A DNA stretch of 16,474 nt from an uncultured Bacteroides sp. (GCF_949298305.1 NZ_CASFWU010000094.1:1-16474), one strand, 5' to 3'; positions 1 through 7,369 are shown, counted from the first letter of the stretch. Numbers and translations: made by a program. Notes: generated by a model from the letters alone, not told the origin.

Positions 1-141
1 ATCACTTTTCCCTTTCCCTCTCTTTCCTTTTCCCCCTCTCTCAAGGAGAGGGGAGAATAAACGCTTTTTTACTTTGATAGAAATATGAATCACTTTTCCT
101 TTTCCCTCTCTTTCCTTTCCCCCCTCTCCTTGGGAGAGGGG
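1..141. repeat. Two direct copies of a CT-rich repeat, each ending in a hairpin
   Basis: A pyrimidine-rich block starting ATCACTTTTCC occurs at 1-53 and again at 89-141 with only a few differences. Each copy ends in an inverted repeat: CCCCTCTC (33-40) with GAGAGGGG (46-53), and CCCCTCTCC (121-129) with GGAGAGGGG (133-141). The second copy continues into GCGGGGGTGAGG, a tail I associate with short dispersed repeats in bacterial genomes. The block lies just before ftcD. It could be the 3' end or terminator of an upstream gene, or a small interspersed element. No coding frame is evident. Confidence 0.6.
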
Positions 142-171
142 CGGGGGTGAGGCCGGAAAGACTAATATATA

Positions 172-1074
172 ATGTATATGAACAGAATTATGGAATGCGT
201 CCCCAACTTCAGCGAGGGACGCGACTTGCAGAAGATTGACCGAATTGTAGCCCCTTTCCGTGCACGTGCCGGAGTGAAACTGCTCGACTATAGCAACGAC
301 GAAGACCACAACCGCCTGGTCGTGACCGTGGTGGGCGAACCCGAACCCTTGCGCGAGGCGGTCGTCGAGGCCATCGGCGTGGCAGTAGAACTGATTGACC
401 TGAACCACCACCAGGGACAGCACCCGCGCATGGGGGCCGTCGATGTGGTGCCTTTCATCCCCATCAAGGGAGTGACGATGGATGAGGCCATTGCCCTGTC
501 GCGCTCGGTAGGCGAGGAAGTGGCCCGTCGCTACCGGCTGCCCGTCTTCCTGTACGAGAAGTCGGCCGCCGCCCCCCACCGCGAGAACCTGGCAGCCATC
601 CGCAAGGGCGAGTTCGAAGGCATGGCCGAGAAGATACACCAGCCCGAGTGGCAACCCGACTTCGGCCCGGCCGAGCGCCATCCCACCGCAGGCACCGTGG
701 CCATCGGGGCACGCATGCCGCTGGTGGCCTACAACATCAACCTCTCCACCCCCAGCCTGGAAATAGCCCACGACATTGCCAAGAAGATACGTTTCATCGG
801 CGGCGGCCTGCGCTACTGCAAGGCCATGGGCGTGGAGCTGAAGGACCGCGGCATCACCCAGGTGTCCATCAACATGACCGACTATACCCGCACAGCCCTC
901 TACCGTGCCTTCGAGCTGGTGCGTATCGAAGCACGCCGCTACGGCGTGAGCATTGTGGGTAGCGAAATCATCGGCCTGGTGCCCATGGAAGCCCTGATTG
1001 ATACCGCCTCCTACTACTTGGGATTGGAGAATTTCTCGATGCAGCAGGTACTGGAAGCACGCATTATGGAGTAA
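172..1074 (+). CDS. ftcD: Glutamate formimidoyltransferase (FtcD, transferase-only form)
   Basis: This cytosolic enzyme of histidine degradation moves the formimino group of N-formimino-L-glutamate to tetrahydrofolate, giving glutamate and 5-formimino-THF. The protein has 300 residues, the usual length of the stand-alone transferase; in animals it is fused to the cyclodeaminase. Visible family signatures are ECVPNFSEGRD near the N-terminus, QHPRMGAVDVVPFIP around residue 85 (its His matches the catalytic His of the family), and GGGLRYCKAMGVELKDRG around residue 215. ATG at 172 gives MYMNRIMEC; ATG at 178 gives the more typical MNRIMEC and is an equally good start. hutI follows after 12 nt, so the two are probably co-transcribed. 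The sequence looks intact. Confidence 0.95.
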   Translation: MYMNRIMECVPNFSEGRDLQKIDRIVAPFRARAGVKLLDYSNDEDHNRLVVTVVGEPEPLREAVVEAIGVAVELIDLNHHQGQHPRMGAVDVVPFIPIKGVTMDEAIALSRSVGEEVARRYRLPVFLYEKSAAAPHRENLAAIRKGEFEGMAEKIHQPEWQPDFGPAERHPTAGTVAIGARMPLVAYNINLSTPSLEIAHDIAKKIRFIGGGLRYCKAMGVELKDRGITQVSINMTDYTRTALYRAFELVRIEARRYGVSIVGSEIIGLVPMEALIDTASYYLGLENFSMQQVLEARIME

Positions 1075-1078
1075 AGAC

Positions 1079-1084
1079 AAGGAG
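1079..1084 (+). promoter_or_regulatory. Ribosome binding site of hutI
   Basis: AAGGAG lies two bases before the hutI ATG at 1087. It is one of the few clear Shine-Dalgarno matches in the window, although the spacing is short. It supports the 1087 start. Confidence 0.45.
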
Positions 1085-1086
1085 TT

Positions 1087-2232
1087 ATGAGCGAAAACCT
1101 GATTATATTCGATGCCCGTGTAGTGACCCCGACGGGCTTCACCGCCCGCAAGGGGGCCGAGATGGGCCGGCTGCTGGTGCTGGACGGAGCCACCATCGAG
1201 GTGACCGACGGCGTCATCACCTACGTGGGCCCCAACCGCGGCGAGAACCGCGACGGATACTATCGCCGCTACTGGCACTACAACGCCCGCGGCCGCTGCG
1301 TGCTGCCGGGCTTTGTCGATTCGCACACGCACTTCGTCTTCGGAGGCGAGCGGGCCGAGGAGTTCTCCTGGCGGCTGAAGGGCGAGAGCTACATGAGCAT
1401 CATGGAGCGGGGCGGCGGCATTGCCAGCACCGTGAAGGCCACCCGAGCCTCCAACTTCATACGCCTGCGCGCCAAGGCCGAAGGTTTCCTGAAGCAGATG
1501 AACGCCATGGGCGTGACAACCGTGGAGGGCAAGAGCGGCTATGGGCTGGACAAAGAGACGGAACTGATGCAGCTTCGCATCATGCGCAGCCTGAATGGCG
1601 ACGAGCACCGCCGGGTGGACATCGTCCCCACCTTTCTGGGTGCCCACGCCGTGCCGCAGGAGTATGCCGGACGCACCGACGACTACGTGGACTTCCTCAT
1701 CCGCGAGGTGATGCCCGCCGTGGCCGACGGCGGCCTGGCCGAGTTCTGCGACGTCTTCTGTGAGCAGGGAGTCTTCTCCATCGAACAGTCGCGCCGACTG
1801 CTGCTCGCCGCCCGCGGAATGGGCTTCGACCTGAAGCTGCATGCCGACGAGATAGTGCCCTTGGGCGGTGCCGGACTGGCGGCGGAACTGTCTGCCACCT
1901 CGGCCGACCACCTGCTTGCCATGATAGATGCCGGCTGTGCCGTGGCCCTGGCCACCGACCTCAACCCCGGCAGCTGCTTCTCGGGTTCCATCCCGCTGAC
2001 GTTTGCCCTGGCCTGCATCTATATGCAGATGAGCGTCGAGGAGGCCATCACCGCCCTCACCCTGAACGGGGCCGCCGCCCTGAACCGCGCCGCCACCATA
2101 GGCAGCATCGAAGCGGGCAAGAAGGGCGACCTGGTGGTGCTCAGCACCGACAATTACCACTTCCTGCCCTATTACGTGGGCATGAACTGCGTGATTGCCA
2201 CCGTCAAGGAAGGGGTGATTCATCCCTCCTGA
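1087..2232 (+). CDS. hutI: Imidazolonepropionase (HutI) with an internal in-frame deletion
   Basis: The family hydrolyses 4-imidazolone-5-propionate to N-formimino-L-glutamate and belongs to the amidohydrolase superfamily. The N-terminal half looks normal: metal ligands H80 and H82 in DSHTHFVFGGER, VEGKSGYGLDKETEL around 146-160, FLGAHAVP, then H252 and E255 in LHADE and H275 in SADHL. The metal-binding D291 of TDLNPGS follows H275 by only 16 residues; in Bacillus subtilis HutI (as I recall it) the gap is about 52. The segment that should hold the TLLPG-type strand is absent, with the junction near 1915-1921 (LLA then MIDAG). Total length is 381 residues against about 415 in the family. The frame is open, but loss of a barrel strand probably leaves an inactive protein. 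The C-terminus (PYYVGMN) is normal. Confidence 0.9.
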   Translation: MSENLIIFDARVVTPTGFTARKGAEMGRLLVLDGATIEVTDGVITYVGPNRGENRDGYYRRYWHYNARGRCVLPGFVDSHTHFVFGGERAEEFSWRLKGESYMSIMERGGGIASTVKATRASNFIRLRAKAEGFLKQMNAMGVTTVEGKSGYGLDKETELMQLRIMRSLNGDEHRRVDIVPTFLGAHAVPQEYAGRTDDYVDFLIREVMPAVADGGLAEFCDVFCEQGVFSIEQSRRLLLAARGMGFDLKLHADEIVPLGGAGLAAELSATSADHLLAMIDAGCAVALATDLNPGSCFSGSIPLTFALACIYMQMSVEEAITALTLNGAAALNRAATIGSIEAGKKGDLVVLSTDNYHFLPYYVGMNCVIATVKEGVIHPS

Positions 2233-2251
2233 ACCGTTGCCTGAAGAGAAG

Positions 2252-2301
2252 GGTCCGGCTGGGACCGAAGAAACAGTCAGGTAACTTTCTCTGACAGTTT
2301 C
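2252..2301 (+). terminator. Hairpin pair downstream of hutI, possible terminator
   Basis: Two small hairpins follow the hutI stop. GGTCC (2252-2256) pairs with GGACC (2262-2266), and GAAACAGTCAG (2270-2280) pairs with CTGACAGTTTC (2291-2301) with one mismatch around a 10-nt loop. No T-run follows, so an intrinsic terminator is uncertain. Their position fits the end of a ftcD-hutI transcript or RNA stabilisation. Confidence 0.35.
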
Positions 2302-2317
2302 GTTGCCCGGACACCTC

Positions 2318-2413
2318 ACTATACGACAGAGGGGGCCTAAGTATACGACTGAGGGTACCTAAGTATACGACCGAGACCCCCTCTGTATACGACTGAGAGG
2401 GTCTGAATACAAC
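2318..2413. repeat. 22-bp tandem array (array A) between hutI and fchA
   Basis: TATACGAC recurs at 2320, 2342, 2364 and 2386, exactly 22 bp apart, each followed by an A/T/C and GAG. A degenerate fifth copy lies around 2406-2413. The second half of the unit varies (GGGGCCTAA, GGTACCTAA, ACCCCCTCT, AGGGTCTGA). CAGAGGGGG (2327-2335) is the exact reverse complement of CCCCCTCTG (2377-2385), so copies 1 and 3 could pair across the array. GTATAC in each unit is itself palindromic. There are no spacers, so this is not CRISPR, and a 22-bp period shifts frame, so it is not coding. Function unknown. Confidence 0.85.
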
Positions 2414-2442
2414 TCCTTTATAATCAGATGCTTGCGGAAAAC

Positions 2443-2497
2443 GTGTCCGATGGTTATGAAAGTTTACATTTGAACGCCTTTCCGACCCCTCGGACAC
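2443..2497 (+). promoter_or_regulatory. Overlapping inverted repeats around the fchA promoter
   Basis: GTGTCCGA (2443-2450) and TCGGACAC (2490-2497) are exact reverse complements flanking the candidate -7 box. Inside the right arm, TCCGA (2481-2485) can also pair with TCGGA (2490-2494) around CCCC. The two pairings exclude each other. This could be an operator with two half-sites or a leader hairpin; the sequence does not decide between them. Confidence 0.35.
2465..2472 (+). promoter_or_regulatory. -7 promoter element for fchA-hutH
   Basis: TACATTTG matches the Bacteroides -7 consensus TAnnTTTG, 63 bp before the fchA start. I see no convincing TTTG -33 box at about 20 bp upstream, so support rests on the -7 box and its position. 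It suggests fchA-hutH can be transcribed separately from ftcD-hutI. Confidence 0.5.
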
Positions 2498-2535
2498 CCG
2501 AAAAAACAAAAGTAAAACCTTAAAATCAGAATATC

Positions 2536-3165
2536 ATGTTAGTCGATTTAACCGTAAAAGAGTTTTTGAATAAAGTAGCCGGCAGCGACCCCGTGCCCGG
2601 CGGTGGCAGTGTGGCTGCCTTGTGTGGTGCCATCGCCTCGTCCTTAGCCGCCATGGTGGCCAACCTGACCCTCGGCAAGAAGAACTACGAAGCCTGCCAG
2701 GAGCAGATGCAGCACATCGCCGCGCTGGCAGCGGAACGGAAGGACGTTTTCGTGGCCGACATCGACCGCGACTCCGAAGCCTACGACCGTGTGTTTGCCT
2801 GCTTCAAGATGCCCAAGGCCACCGATGAGGAGAAGAGTGCCCGCAGCGCCGCCATCCAGGAGGCCACGAAGCACGCCGCTTTAGTACCGATGCAGGTGGC
2901 GCGCAACGCTTACGAACTGATGAGCGTCATCGTGGAAGTGGCCCATCACGGCAACCGTAACGCCGTGACCGATGCTTGCGTGGCCATGATGACTGCCCGC
3001 AGTGCCGTGCTGGGTGCGCTGATGAACGTGCGCATCAACTTAGGTTCGCTGAAAGACAAGGAGTTTGCCTTGAGTCTGCAGGATGAGGCCGACGAACTGG
3101 AACGTCAGGCCCTGCTGAAAGAGAAAGCATTGTTGGACGAAATAAACCGGGAGTTGCGAGTATGA
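2536..3165 (+). CDS. fchA: Formimidotetrahydrofolate cyclodeaminase (FchA)
   Basis: It converts the 5-formimino-THF made by FtcD to 5,10-methenyl-THF and ammonia, returning the one-carbon unit of histidine to the folate pool. The 209-residue protein is a complete stand-alone cyclodeaminase of the FTCD C-terminal family. The signature PVPGGGSVAALCGAIASSLAAMVANLT lies in residues 19-45 (only partly quoted in most motif entries), followed by all-helical sequence with VEVAHHGNRNAVTDACVA near residue 140, typical of the family. ATG at 2536 opens directly on the conserved MLVDLTVKEFL. The stop codon overlaps the hutH start (ATGA at 3162-3165), implying translational coupling. No damage is visible. 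Confidence 0.93.
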   Translation: MLVDLTVKEFLNKVAGSDPVPGGGSVAALCGAIASSLAAMVANLTLGKKNYEACQEQMQHIAALAAERKDVFVADIDRDSEAYDRVFACFKMPKATDEEKSARSAAIQEATKHAALVPMQVARNAYELMSVIVEVAHHGNRNAVTDACVAMMTARSAVLGALMNVRINLGSLKDKEFALSLQDEADELERQALLKEKALLDEINRELRV

Positions 3166-4658
3166 ACAACGTGTATTATGTAGGGTCGGGCGACCTTACC
3201 TTCGAACTGATTGAGCGAATCATCAACGAAAATCTGAAGCTGGAACTGGCGCCGGAGGCCCGGCAGCGCATCCAGCGCTGCCGCGACTACCTGGACCGCA
3301 AGATTGCCGAATCCGACGTACCCCTCTACGGCATCACCACCGGCTTCGGCTCGCTGTGCAACAAGAACATCTCGCCCGACGAGCTGGGCACCTTGCAGGA
3401 AAACCTCATCAAGAGCCATGCCTGCAGCGTGGGCGAGGAGATAAAGCCCGTTGTCATCAAGCTGATGATGCTGCTCAAGGCACATGCCCTGTCGCTGGGG
3501 CACAGCGGTGTGCAGGTCATCACCGTGCAGCGCATCCTCGACTTCTTCAACAACGACGTCATGCCCATCGTCTACGACCGCGGATCGCTGGGCGCCTCGG
3601 GCGACCTGGCCCCGCTGGCCAACCTCTTCCTGCCCCTCATCGGCGTGGGCGACGTCTATTATAAGGGTAAGAAGCGCGAGGCCATCAGCGTGCTCGACGA
3701 GTTCGGCTGGGAGCCCGTCCACCTGATGAGCAAGGAAGGACTGGCGCTGCTCAACGGCACCCAGTTCATGAGCGCCAACGGTGTGTTCGCCATCCTCAAG
3801 GCCCGGCGCCTCAGTAAGAAGGCCGACCTTATCGCCGCCCTGTCGCTCGAAGCTTTCGACGGGCGCATCGACCCCTTCATGGACTGCATCCAGCAGATAC
3901 GCCCTCACCAGGGACAGATGGAGACAGGCGCAGCCTTCCGCACGCTGTTGGAGGGCAGCGAGCTCATCGCCCGGCCCAAACAGCATGTGCAAGACCCTTA
4001 TTCGTTCCGTTGCATTCCGCAGGTGCACGGCGCCACCAAGGACGCCATCCGCTACGTGTCGTCGGTGTTGCTCACCGAAATCAACTCGGTGACGGACAAT
4101 CCCACCATCTTCCCCGACGAGGACTGCATCATCTCCGGCGGCAACTTCCACGGCCAGCCGCTGGCCATCTCGTACGATTTCCTGGCTATTGCCCTGGCCG
4201 AGCTGGGCAACATCTCCGAGCGACGCATTGCCCAGCTCATCATGGGCCTGCGCGGGTTGCCCGAGTTCCTGGTGGCCAATCCGGGGCTGAACTCCGGCTT
4301 CATGATACCGCAGTATGCAGCCGCCTCGATGGTCAGCCAGAACAAGATGTACTGCTACGCCGCCAGCAGCGACTCCATCGTGTCGAGCAACGGGCAGGAA
4401 GACCACGTCAGCATGGGCGCCAACGCGGCCACCAAGCTCTTCCGCGTCATGGACAACCTGGAGCACATCCTCAGCATCGAGCTGATGAACGCCGCCCAGG
4501 GCATCGACTTCCGCCGTCCGCTCAAGACGTCGCCCCTGCTGGAACGCTTCCTGCACGAGTACCGCAAGGAAGTGCCTTTTGTGAAAGACGACATCGTGAT
4601 GTACAAGGAAATCCACAAGACGGTGGCGTTCCTGAATCGGACAAAGTTCGACTATTAG
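3162..4658 (+). CDS. hutH: Histidine ammonia-lyase (HutH)
   Basis: First step of the pathway: non-oxidative deamination of L-histidine to urocanate and ammonia in the cytosol. The 498-residue length is normal for the aromatic amino acid lyase family. The Ala-Ser-Gly triad that forms the MIO electrophile is present as A145-S146-G147 in GSLGASGDLAPLA. The active-site Tyr lies in YGITTGFGSL (Y56), and SVTDNPTIF and GNFHGQPLA are also conserved. The start ATG overlaps the fchA stop by four bases. Urocanate would next need HutU, which is not in the window. The gene is the last of its operon and is followed by a strong hairpin at 4687-4730. Confidence 0.96.
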   Translation: MNNVYYVGSGDLTFELIERIINENLKLELAPEARQRIQRCRDYLDRKIAESDVPLYGITTGFGSLCNKNISPDELGTLQENLIKSHACSVGEEIKPVVIKLMMLLKAHALSLGHSGVQVITVQRILDFFNNDVMPIVYDRGSLGASGDLAPLANLFLPLIGVGDVYYKGKKREAISVLDEFGWEPVHLMSKEGLALLNGTQFMSANGVFAILKARRLSKKADLIAALSLEAFDGRIDPFMDCIQQIRPHQGQMETGAAFRTLLEGSELIARPKQHVQDPYSFRCIPQVHGATKDAIRYVSSVLLTEINSVTDNPTIFPDEDCIISGGNFHGQPLAISYDFLAIALAELGNISERRIAQLIMGLRGLPEFLVANPGLNSGFMIPQYAAASMVSQNKMYCYAASSDSIVSSNGQEDHVSMGANAATKLFRVMDNLEHILSIELMNAAQGIDFRRPLKTSPLLERFLHEYRKEVPFVKDDIVMYKEIHKTVAFLNRTKFDY

Positions 4659-4686
4659 TTGTCTAAAATTTATTAATAATGGTGCC

Positions 4687-4730
4687 GATAGGAAGAAAAC
4701 TGTATGTGGGGATGGAGTTTTCTTCCTATC
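4687..4730 (+). terminator. Transcription terminator hairpin after hutH
   Basis: GATAGGAAGAAAACT (4687-4701) and AGTTTTCTTCCTATC (4716-4730) form a perfect 15-bp stem with a 14-nt loop, 28 bp after the hutH stop. Only TTT follows, so the T-tract is short. The stem ends before the tetR promoter, and it probably closes the hut transcript. Confidence 0.65.
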
Positions 4731-4745
4731 TTTGGCTCGTGGTTG

Positions 4746-4776
4746 TTGTGGACGCAGGGCTGTTACTGTATATTTG
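4746..4776 (+). promoter_or_regulatory. Promoter of the tetR-type gene
   Basis: TATATTTG (4769-4776) matches the Bacteroides -7 box TAnnTTTG exactly. A TTG at 4746-4748 sits 20 bp upstream, the expected -33 distance. The start codon at 4819 leaves a leader of about 35 nt. This is the best-formed promoter candidate in the window. Confidence 0.6.
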
Positions 4777-4818
4777 CGGCACACATCCGATATCGTAAAG
4801 TCAGAACCTTTAATGTAG

Positions 4819-5487
4819 ATGGAAATGGGAGAGTCTGCCAGAAACTTCGCTTCGCGGCTGGAGCTGAGAGACCGCATTGTGGAAAAGTCGCGGGAACTTT
4901 TTATTGTCAACGGAATCAAGAGTGTCACGATGGACGAGATTGCCTCGTCGATGGGCATCTCCAAGCGTACGCTTTACGAGATATTCGCTGACAAGGAGGC
5001 GCTGTTGGAAATGTGCATCCAGAAGATGCAGGACGAGGACGACCGCTTCCTGGACGAGGTCCTGCTGACGGCCCGCAACGTGCTGGAAGTCCTGCTGAAG
5101 TGCTACCAGCGGAGCATCGAGAAGCTGCACGCCACGAACAGGAACTTCTTTGAGGACCTCAAGAAGTATCCCAAGGCCCACGCGCAGATGAAGCGCCGGC
5201 GCAACCGCGACCTGGAGGAGACGGTGCGCTTCTTCATGGAGGGGGTGCGGCAGGGCATCTTCCGTAGCGACGTGAACTTTGCCATCGTCAACCTGCTGGT
5301 TTACGAGCAGCTGGACCTGCTGATGAATACGGACATCTGCGAGCGTTACTCCTTCATCGAGGTCTATGAGTCCATCATGTTCACCTTCATCCGCGGCATC
5401 TCGACGGAGAAGGGCGCGCGCGAGCTGGACGAATTCATCGGGCAGTACCGCAAGCGCTATCCCGCCTCGGGTGTGTCCGCCCGGTAG
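4819..5487 (+). CDS. TetR/AcrR-family transcriptional regulator
   Basis: A 222-residue one-component repressor-type protein. The N-terminal DNA-binding domain is clear at residues 15-65: RIVEKSRELF, then NGIKSVTMDEIASSMGISKRTLYEIF, the canonical TetR helix-turn-helix ending in the LY-x-F-x-DKE signature. The remaining roughly 150 residues are helical and variable, as expected for the ligand-binding and dimer domain, so the inducer cannot be predicted. ATG at 4819 gives MEMGESARN; ATG at 4825 is an alternative. It has its own promoter and lies between the hut genes and the efflux locus. TetR genes often sit beside RND pumps, which makes the efflux operon a plausible target, but no operator was identified. 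Confidence 0.9.
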   Translation: MEMGESARNFASRLELRDRIVEKSRELFIVNGIKSVTMDEIASSMGISKRTLYEIFADKEALLEMCIQKMQDEDDRFLDEVLLTARNVLEVLLKCYQRSIEKLHATNRNFFEDLKKYPKAHAQMKRRRNRDLEETVRFFMEGVRQGIFRSDVNFAIVNLLVYEQLDLLMNTDICERYSFIEVYESIMFTFIRGISTEKGARELDEFIGQYRKRYPASGVSAR

Positions 5488-5622
5488 GGGCGTGGCCGTT
5501 TGTCCGCCGGGCGCGGCGGTCGGGCGCCTTCTGCGGGTTCGGGGCCGCTTCATTCCCGCCGTCTTTCTCCGTAGGGGCGTTGCCTGCGGCTGCCGTCTCT
5601 TCCCGTTCCACTGCCTTCCTGC

Positions 5623-6168
5623 TCAGAGTCCGGGAGGAAGCTTCTCCAGCATCAGCTCCCGGCAGTTGAAGGACTCGCCGTCTGCCGTGAAGGTTCCGTC
5701 TCCTTTGGCATGGATAATCCGCCGGTCGGTACAACCGGGGTTCTCCACAACTCTTGTCACCTTCAGGATGATGAATCCGTAGCGGTCAATGTAGTCTGTC
5801 ACCTTGCATTCCAGACAGGCGATGCAGCCGTCCACCAGCGGAGCCTTTACCGTCCGTGCAGGAAGTGCCTTCAGCCCGAATTCGCTGAACTTGTCGACTT
5901 CCGTACCGCTGACCATCCCGATGCGCACAGCCGTTTTCAGCATCGCTGCCGGAGGGATGCAGACCACGCATTCCCGTTCTGCCAGCAGTGTGCTGAACGA
6001 ATGGTTCCACGGGCCGGTGGTCAGTGTGATATGCTGTGCAAAATCGATGGCCATCGTCCACGAGATGGTCATCACATTGTTCCGTTGGCCGTCAAACGTG
6101 GTCACCAATACCAGCGGGCCCGGCTCCATGTAGGTCAGTGCCTTTTCAATCTCAACTTCTTTCATCAT
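5623..6168 (-). CDS. Flavin reductase-family (FMN-binding split-barrel) protein
   Basis: The 181-residue protein resembles the flavin reductase / flavoredoxin family, which binds FMN in a split beta-barrel and serves as a flavin reductase or electron carrier. Visible features are PGPLVLVTT at 16-24, NNVMTISWTMAIDF at 30-43 (the N-x-M-T-x-S/A-W segment of the flavin site), TTGPWNHSF, GMVSGTEVDKFSEFGL around 84-99, and LVDGCIACLECKV. The ATG at 6168 is followed by a second at 6165, and either could be used. It lies 49 bp downstream of the araC-type gene on the same strand with no clear promoter between them, so the two may be co-transcribed. It converges with the tetR-type gene across a GC-rich 135-bp gap. 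Its physiological partner is unknown. Confidence 0.85.
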   Translation of the reverse strand: MMKEVEIEKALTYMEPGPLVLVTTFDGQRNNVMTISWTMAIDFAQHITLTTGPWNHSFSTLLAERECVVCIPPAAMLKTAVRIGMVSGTEVDKFSEFGLKALPARTVKAPLVDGCIACLECKVTDYIDRYGFIILKVTRVVENPGCTDRRIIHAKGDGTFTADGESFNCRELMLEKLPPGL

Positions 6169-6217
6169 TGCGTGCTTTTTATCTGATGGATCAAGAGAGC
6201 ATTTCTCTTTTCTTTTC

Positions 6218-7054
6218 TTATTTCATTTTCAGTCTGAACTCTTTGGGCGACATGCCGGTGTGCTTCTTGAAGTATCGGCCGAAAAACGACTGGTCGGGGA
6301 AGCGGTATTTGTCCGCAATCTCCTTCAGCGACAGGTTGGTGGACTGCAGGGCCACCTTCAGTTCCAGCACCAGGAAGTCGTCAATGATTTCCTTGGCCGA
6401 GTTGGCTCCCATCTGCCGGGTGACGGCCGACAGGTAGCGGGTGGAGATGCAGAGCTGCTCGGCGTAAAAGCTCACCTCGCGTTGGGTGGTGCAGTATGCG
6501 TGCACCAGGTTCATGAACTCCTTGAACAGTTCTTCCTTGCGGTTGCCCCCTTTGATTTGGTCGGGTGTAAAGAATTTCTGCACCTTGTCGCAGGTGTCCA
6601 GGAAGAAGATTTGCAGCATGTTCTGGGCTATGGCTTCGCGGAAGCGGTTGTCGGTGTCCTGGTAGACGGCGTTGCCGGCCTCAATCAGTCCCTGAATGGA
6701 GTGCATGCTTTCCTCCTGGGTGTGCGTGTGACAGGAATTTTCTTTCATGAAGTGGATGAACGAGGGGTCGAGCCTGAAGCAGGCCGTCTTGAACATATCG
6801 TCCGAATAGGCAAAATAGTGTGTCTTGAAATCCTCGCTTGCCGACTGGAGCGAAAGAATGGATTGGGGCAACAGCACAATGTTCGTATTCGGAACAATAT
6901 GGTACTTTTTCAGATCAATGGTAATTTCCGCTTCGCCTTCCAGACAGTAAATCATGGCTCCGTTGGGCATTTTGATCAGTCGCTTGTAGAAGAAGGACAG
7001 GTTGTCCGTCCCCGTCTTGAATGTTTCTTGCTTGGTTGTCAGTATCGGATTCAT
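6218..7054 (-). CDS. AraC-family transcriptional regulator
   Basis: A 278-residue regulator. Residues 1 to about 165 are a cupin-like sensor domain (MIYCLEGEAEITIDLKKY, NTNIVLLPQS). The C-terminal 100 residues form the double helix-turn-helix of AraC proteins: VSFYAEQLCISTRYLSAVTRQ, then LSLKEIADKYRFPDQSFFGRYFKKHTGMSPKEFR, which matches the family signature closely. It is transcribed divergently from the RND efflux operon across a 315-bp shared region, the arrangement expected of a local activator of that operon or of the downstream flavin reductase gene. Its ligand cannot be inferred from sequence. The start at 7054 is preceded by a good -7 box at 7086-7093. Confidence 0.92.
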   Translation of the reverse strand: MNPILTTKQETFKTGTDNLSFFYKRLIKMPNGAMIYCLEGEAEITIDLKKYHIVPNTNIVLLPQSILSLQSASEDFKTHYFAYSDDMFKTACFRLDPSFIHFMKENSCHTHTQEESMHSIQGLIEAGNAVYQDTDNRFREAIAQNMLQIFFLDTCDKVQKFFTPDQIKGGNRKEELFKEFMNLVHAYCTTQREVSFYAEQLCISTRYLSAVTRQMGANSAKEIIDDFLVLELKVALQSTNLSLKEIADKYRFPDQSFFGRYFKKHTGMSPKEFRLKMK

Positions 7055-7085
7055 AGACTTTTATATGTTTTCAGTTTGATGACTG

Positions 7086-7093
7086 CAAAGGTA
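7086..7093 (-). promoter_or_regulatory. -7 promoter element of the araC-type gene
   Basis: Read on the minus strand, TACCTTTG matches TAnnTTTG and is followed by CAG, 32 bp before the araC start. The expected -33 position (around 7113-7118) reads CTGTTT, a weak match. Confidence 0.5.
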
Positions 7094-7181
7094 GAGCTTC
7101 TTTTTGAATAAATAAACAGTGGGTTCCCAAAATGACCAATTGTGTTCATGCTATGAAGCAAGTTTTTGTTCAGAAACGGCA

Positions 7182-7189
7182 TAACTTTG
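7182..7189 (+). promoter_or_regulatory. Candidate -7 promoter element of the efflux operon
   Basis: TAACTTTG followed by CGC matches the Bacteroides -7 box. It lies 180 bp before the adaptor start, which would give a long 5' leader. The nearest TTTTTG (7163-7168) is only 13 bp upstream, too close for a standard -33 box. The 315-bp araC-efflux gap (7055-7369) otherwise holds only short CTTGCA/TGCAAG repeats (7250-7255 with 7274-7279) of doubtful meaning. Confidence 0.4.
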
Positions 7190-7369
7190 CGCCCGGATTC
7201 AGGAAGACAGAGACGTCTGGCTCGCGTAGGCGCTTTGTGCATCCTGCCGCTTGCAAAAGATTAAACCGTTCCCTGCAAGTTTGGCCTACAGCCGCCCGGA
7301 CGCTTGCCGGCTCCTCTTTTGCCGATGTGGGATTAGGCTTGCAGAGTCAATTTTTTTAAGATAAAAGAT

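Noticed and set aside
70..76. TACTTTG as a ftcD promoter
   Set aside because: It is one base short of TAnnTTTG, has no -33 partner, and lies between the two repeat copies.
2204..2509. 101-codon minus-strand frame across the hutI-fchA gap
   Set aside because: It crosses hairpins and the 22-bp array, whose period shifts frame, and shows no protein features.
3105..4964. 619-codon open frame on the minus strand opposite fchA/hutH
   Set aside because: It lies wholly over intact, well-recognised genes and its translation is low-complexity, rich in His, Asp, Val and Leu, typical of antisense frames in GC-rich DNA.
5488..5622. GC-rich hairpin (CCGCC 5504-5508 with GGCGG 5515-5519) as terminator between tetR and the flavin reductase gene
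   Set aside because: The stem is only five pairs, there is no T-tract, and the whole gap is GC-rich, so it is likely chance.
7200..7369. Riboswitch or small RNA in the long leader of the efflux operon
   Set aside because: Only short CTTGCA/TGCAAG complementarity was found. No known riboswitch or tRNA pattern could be recognised.
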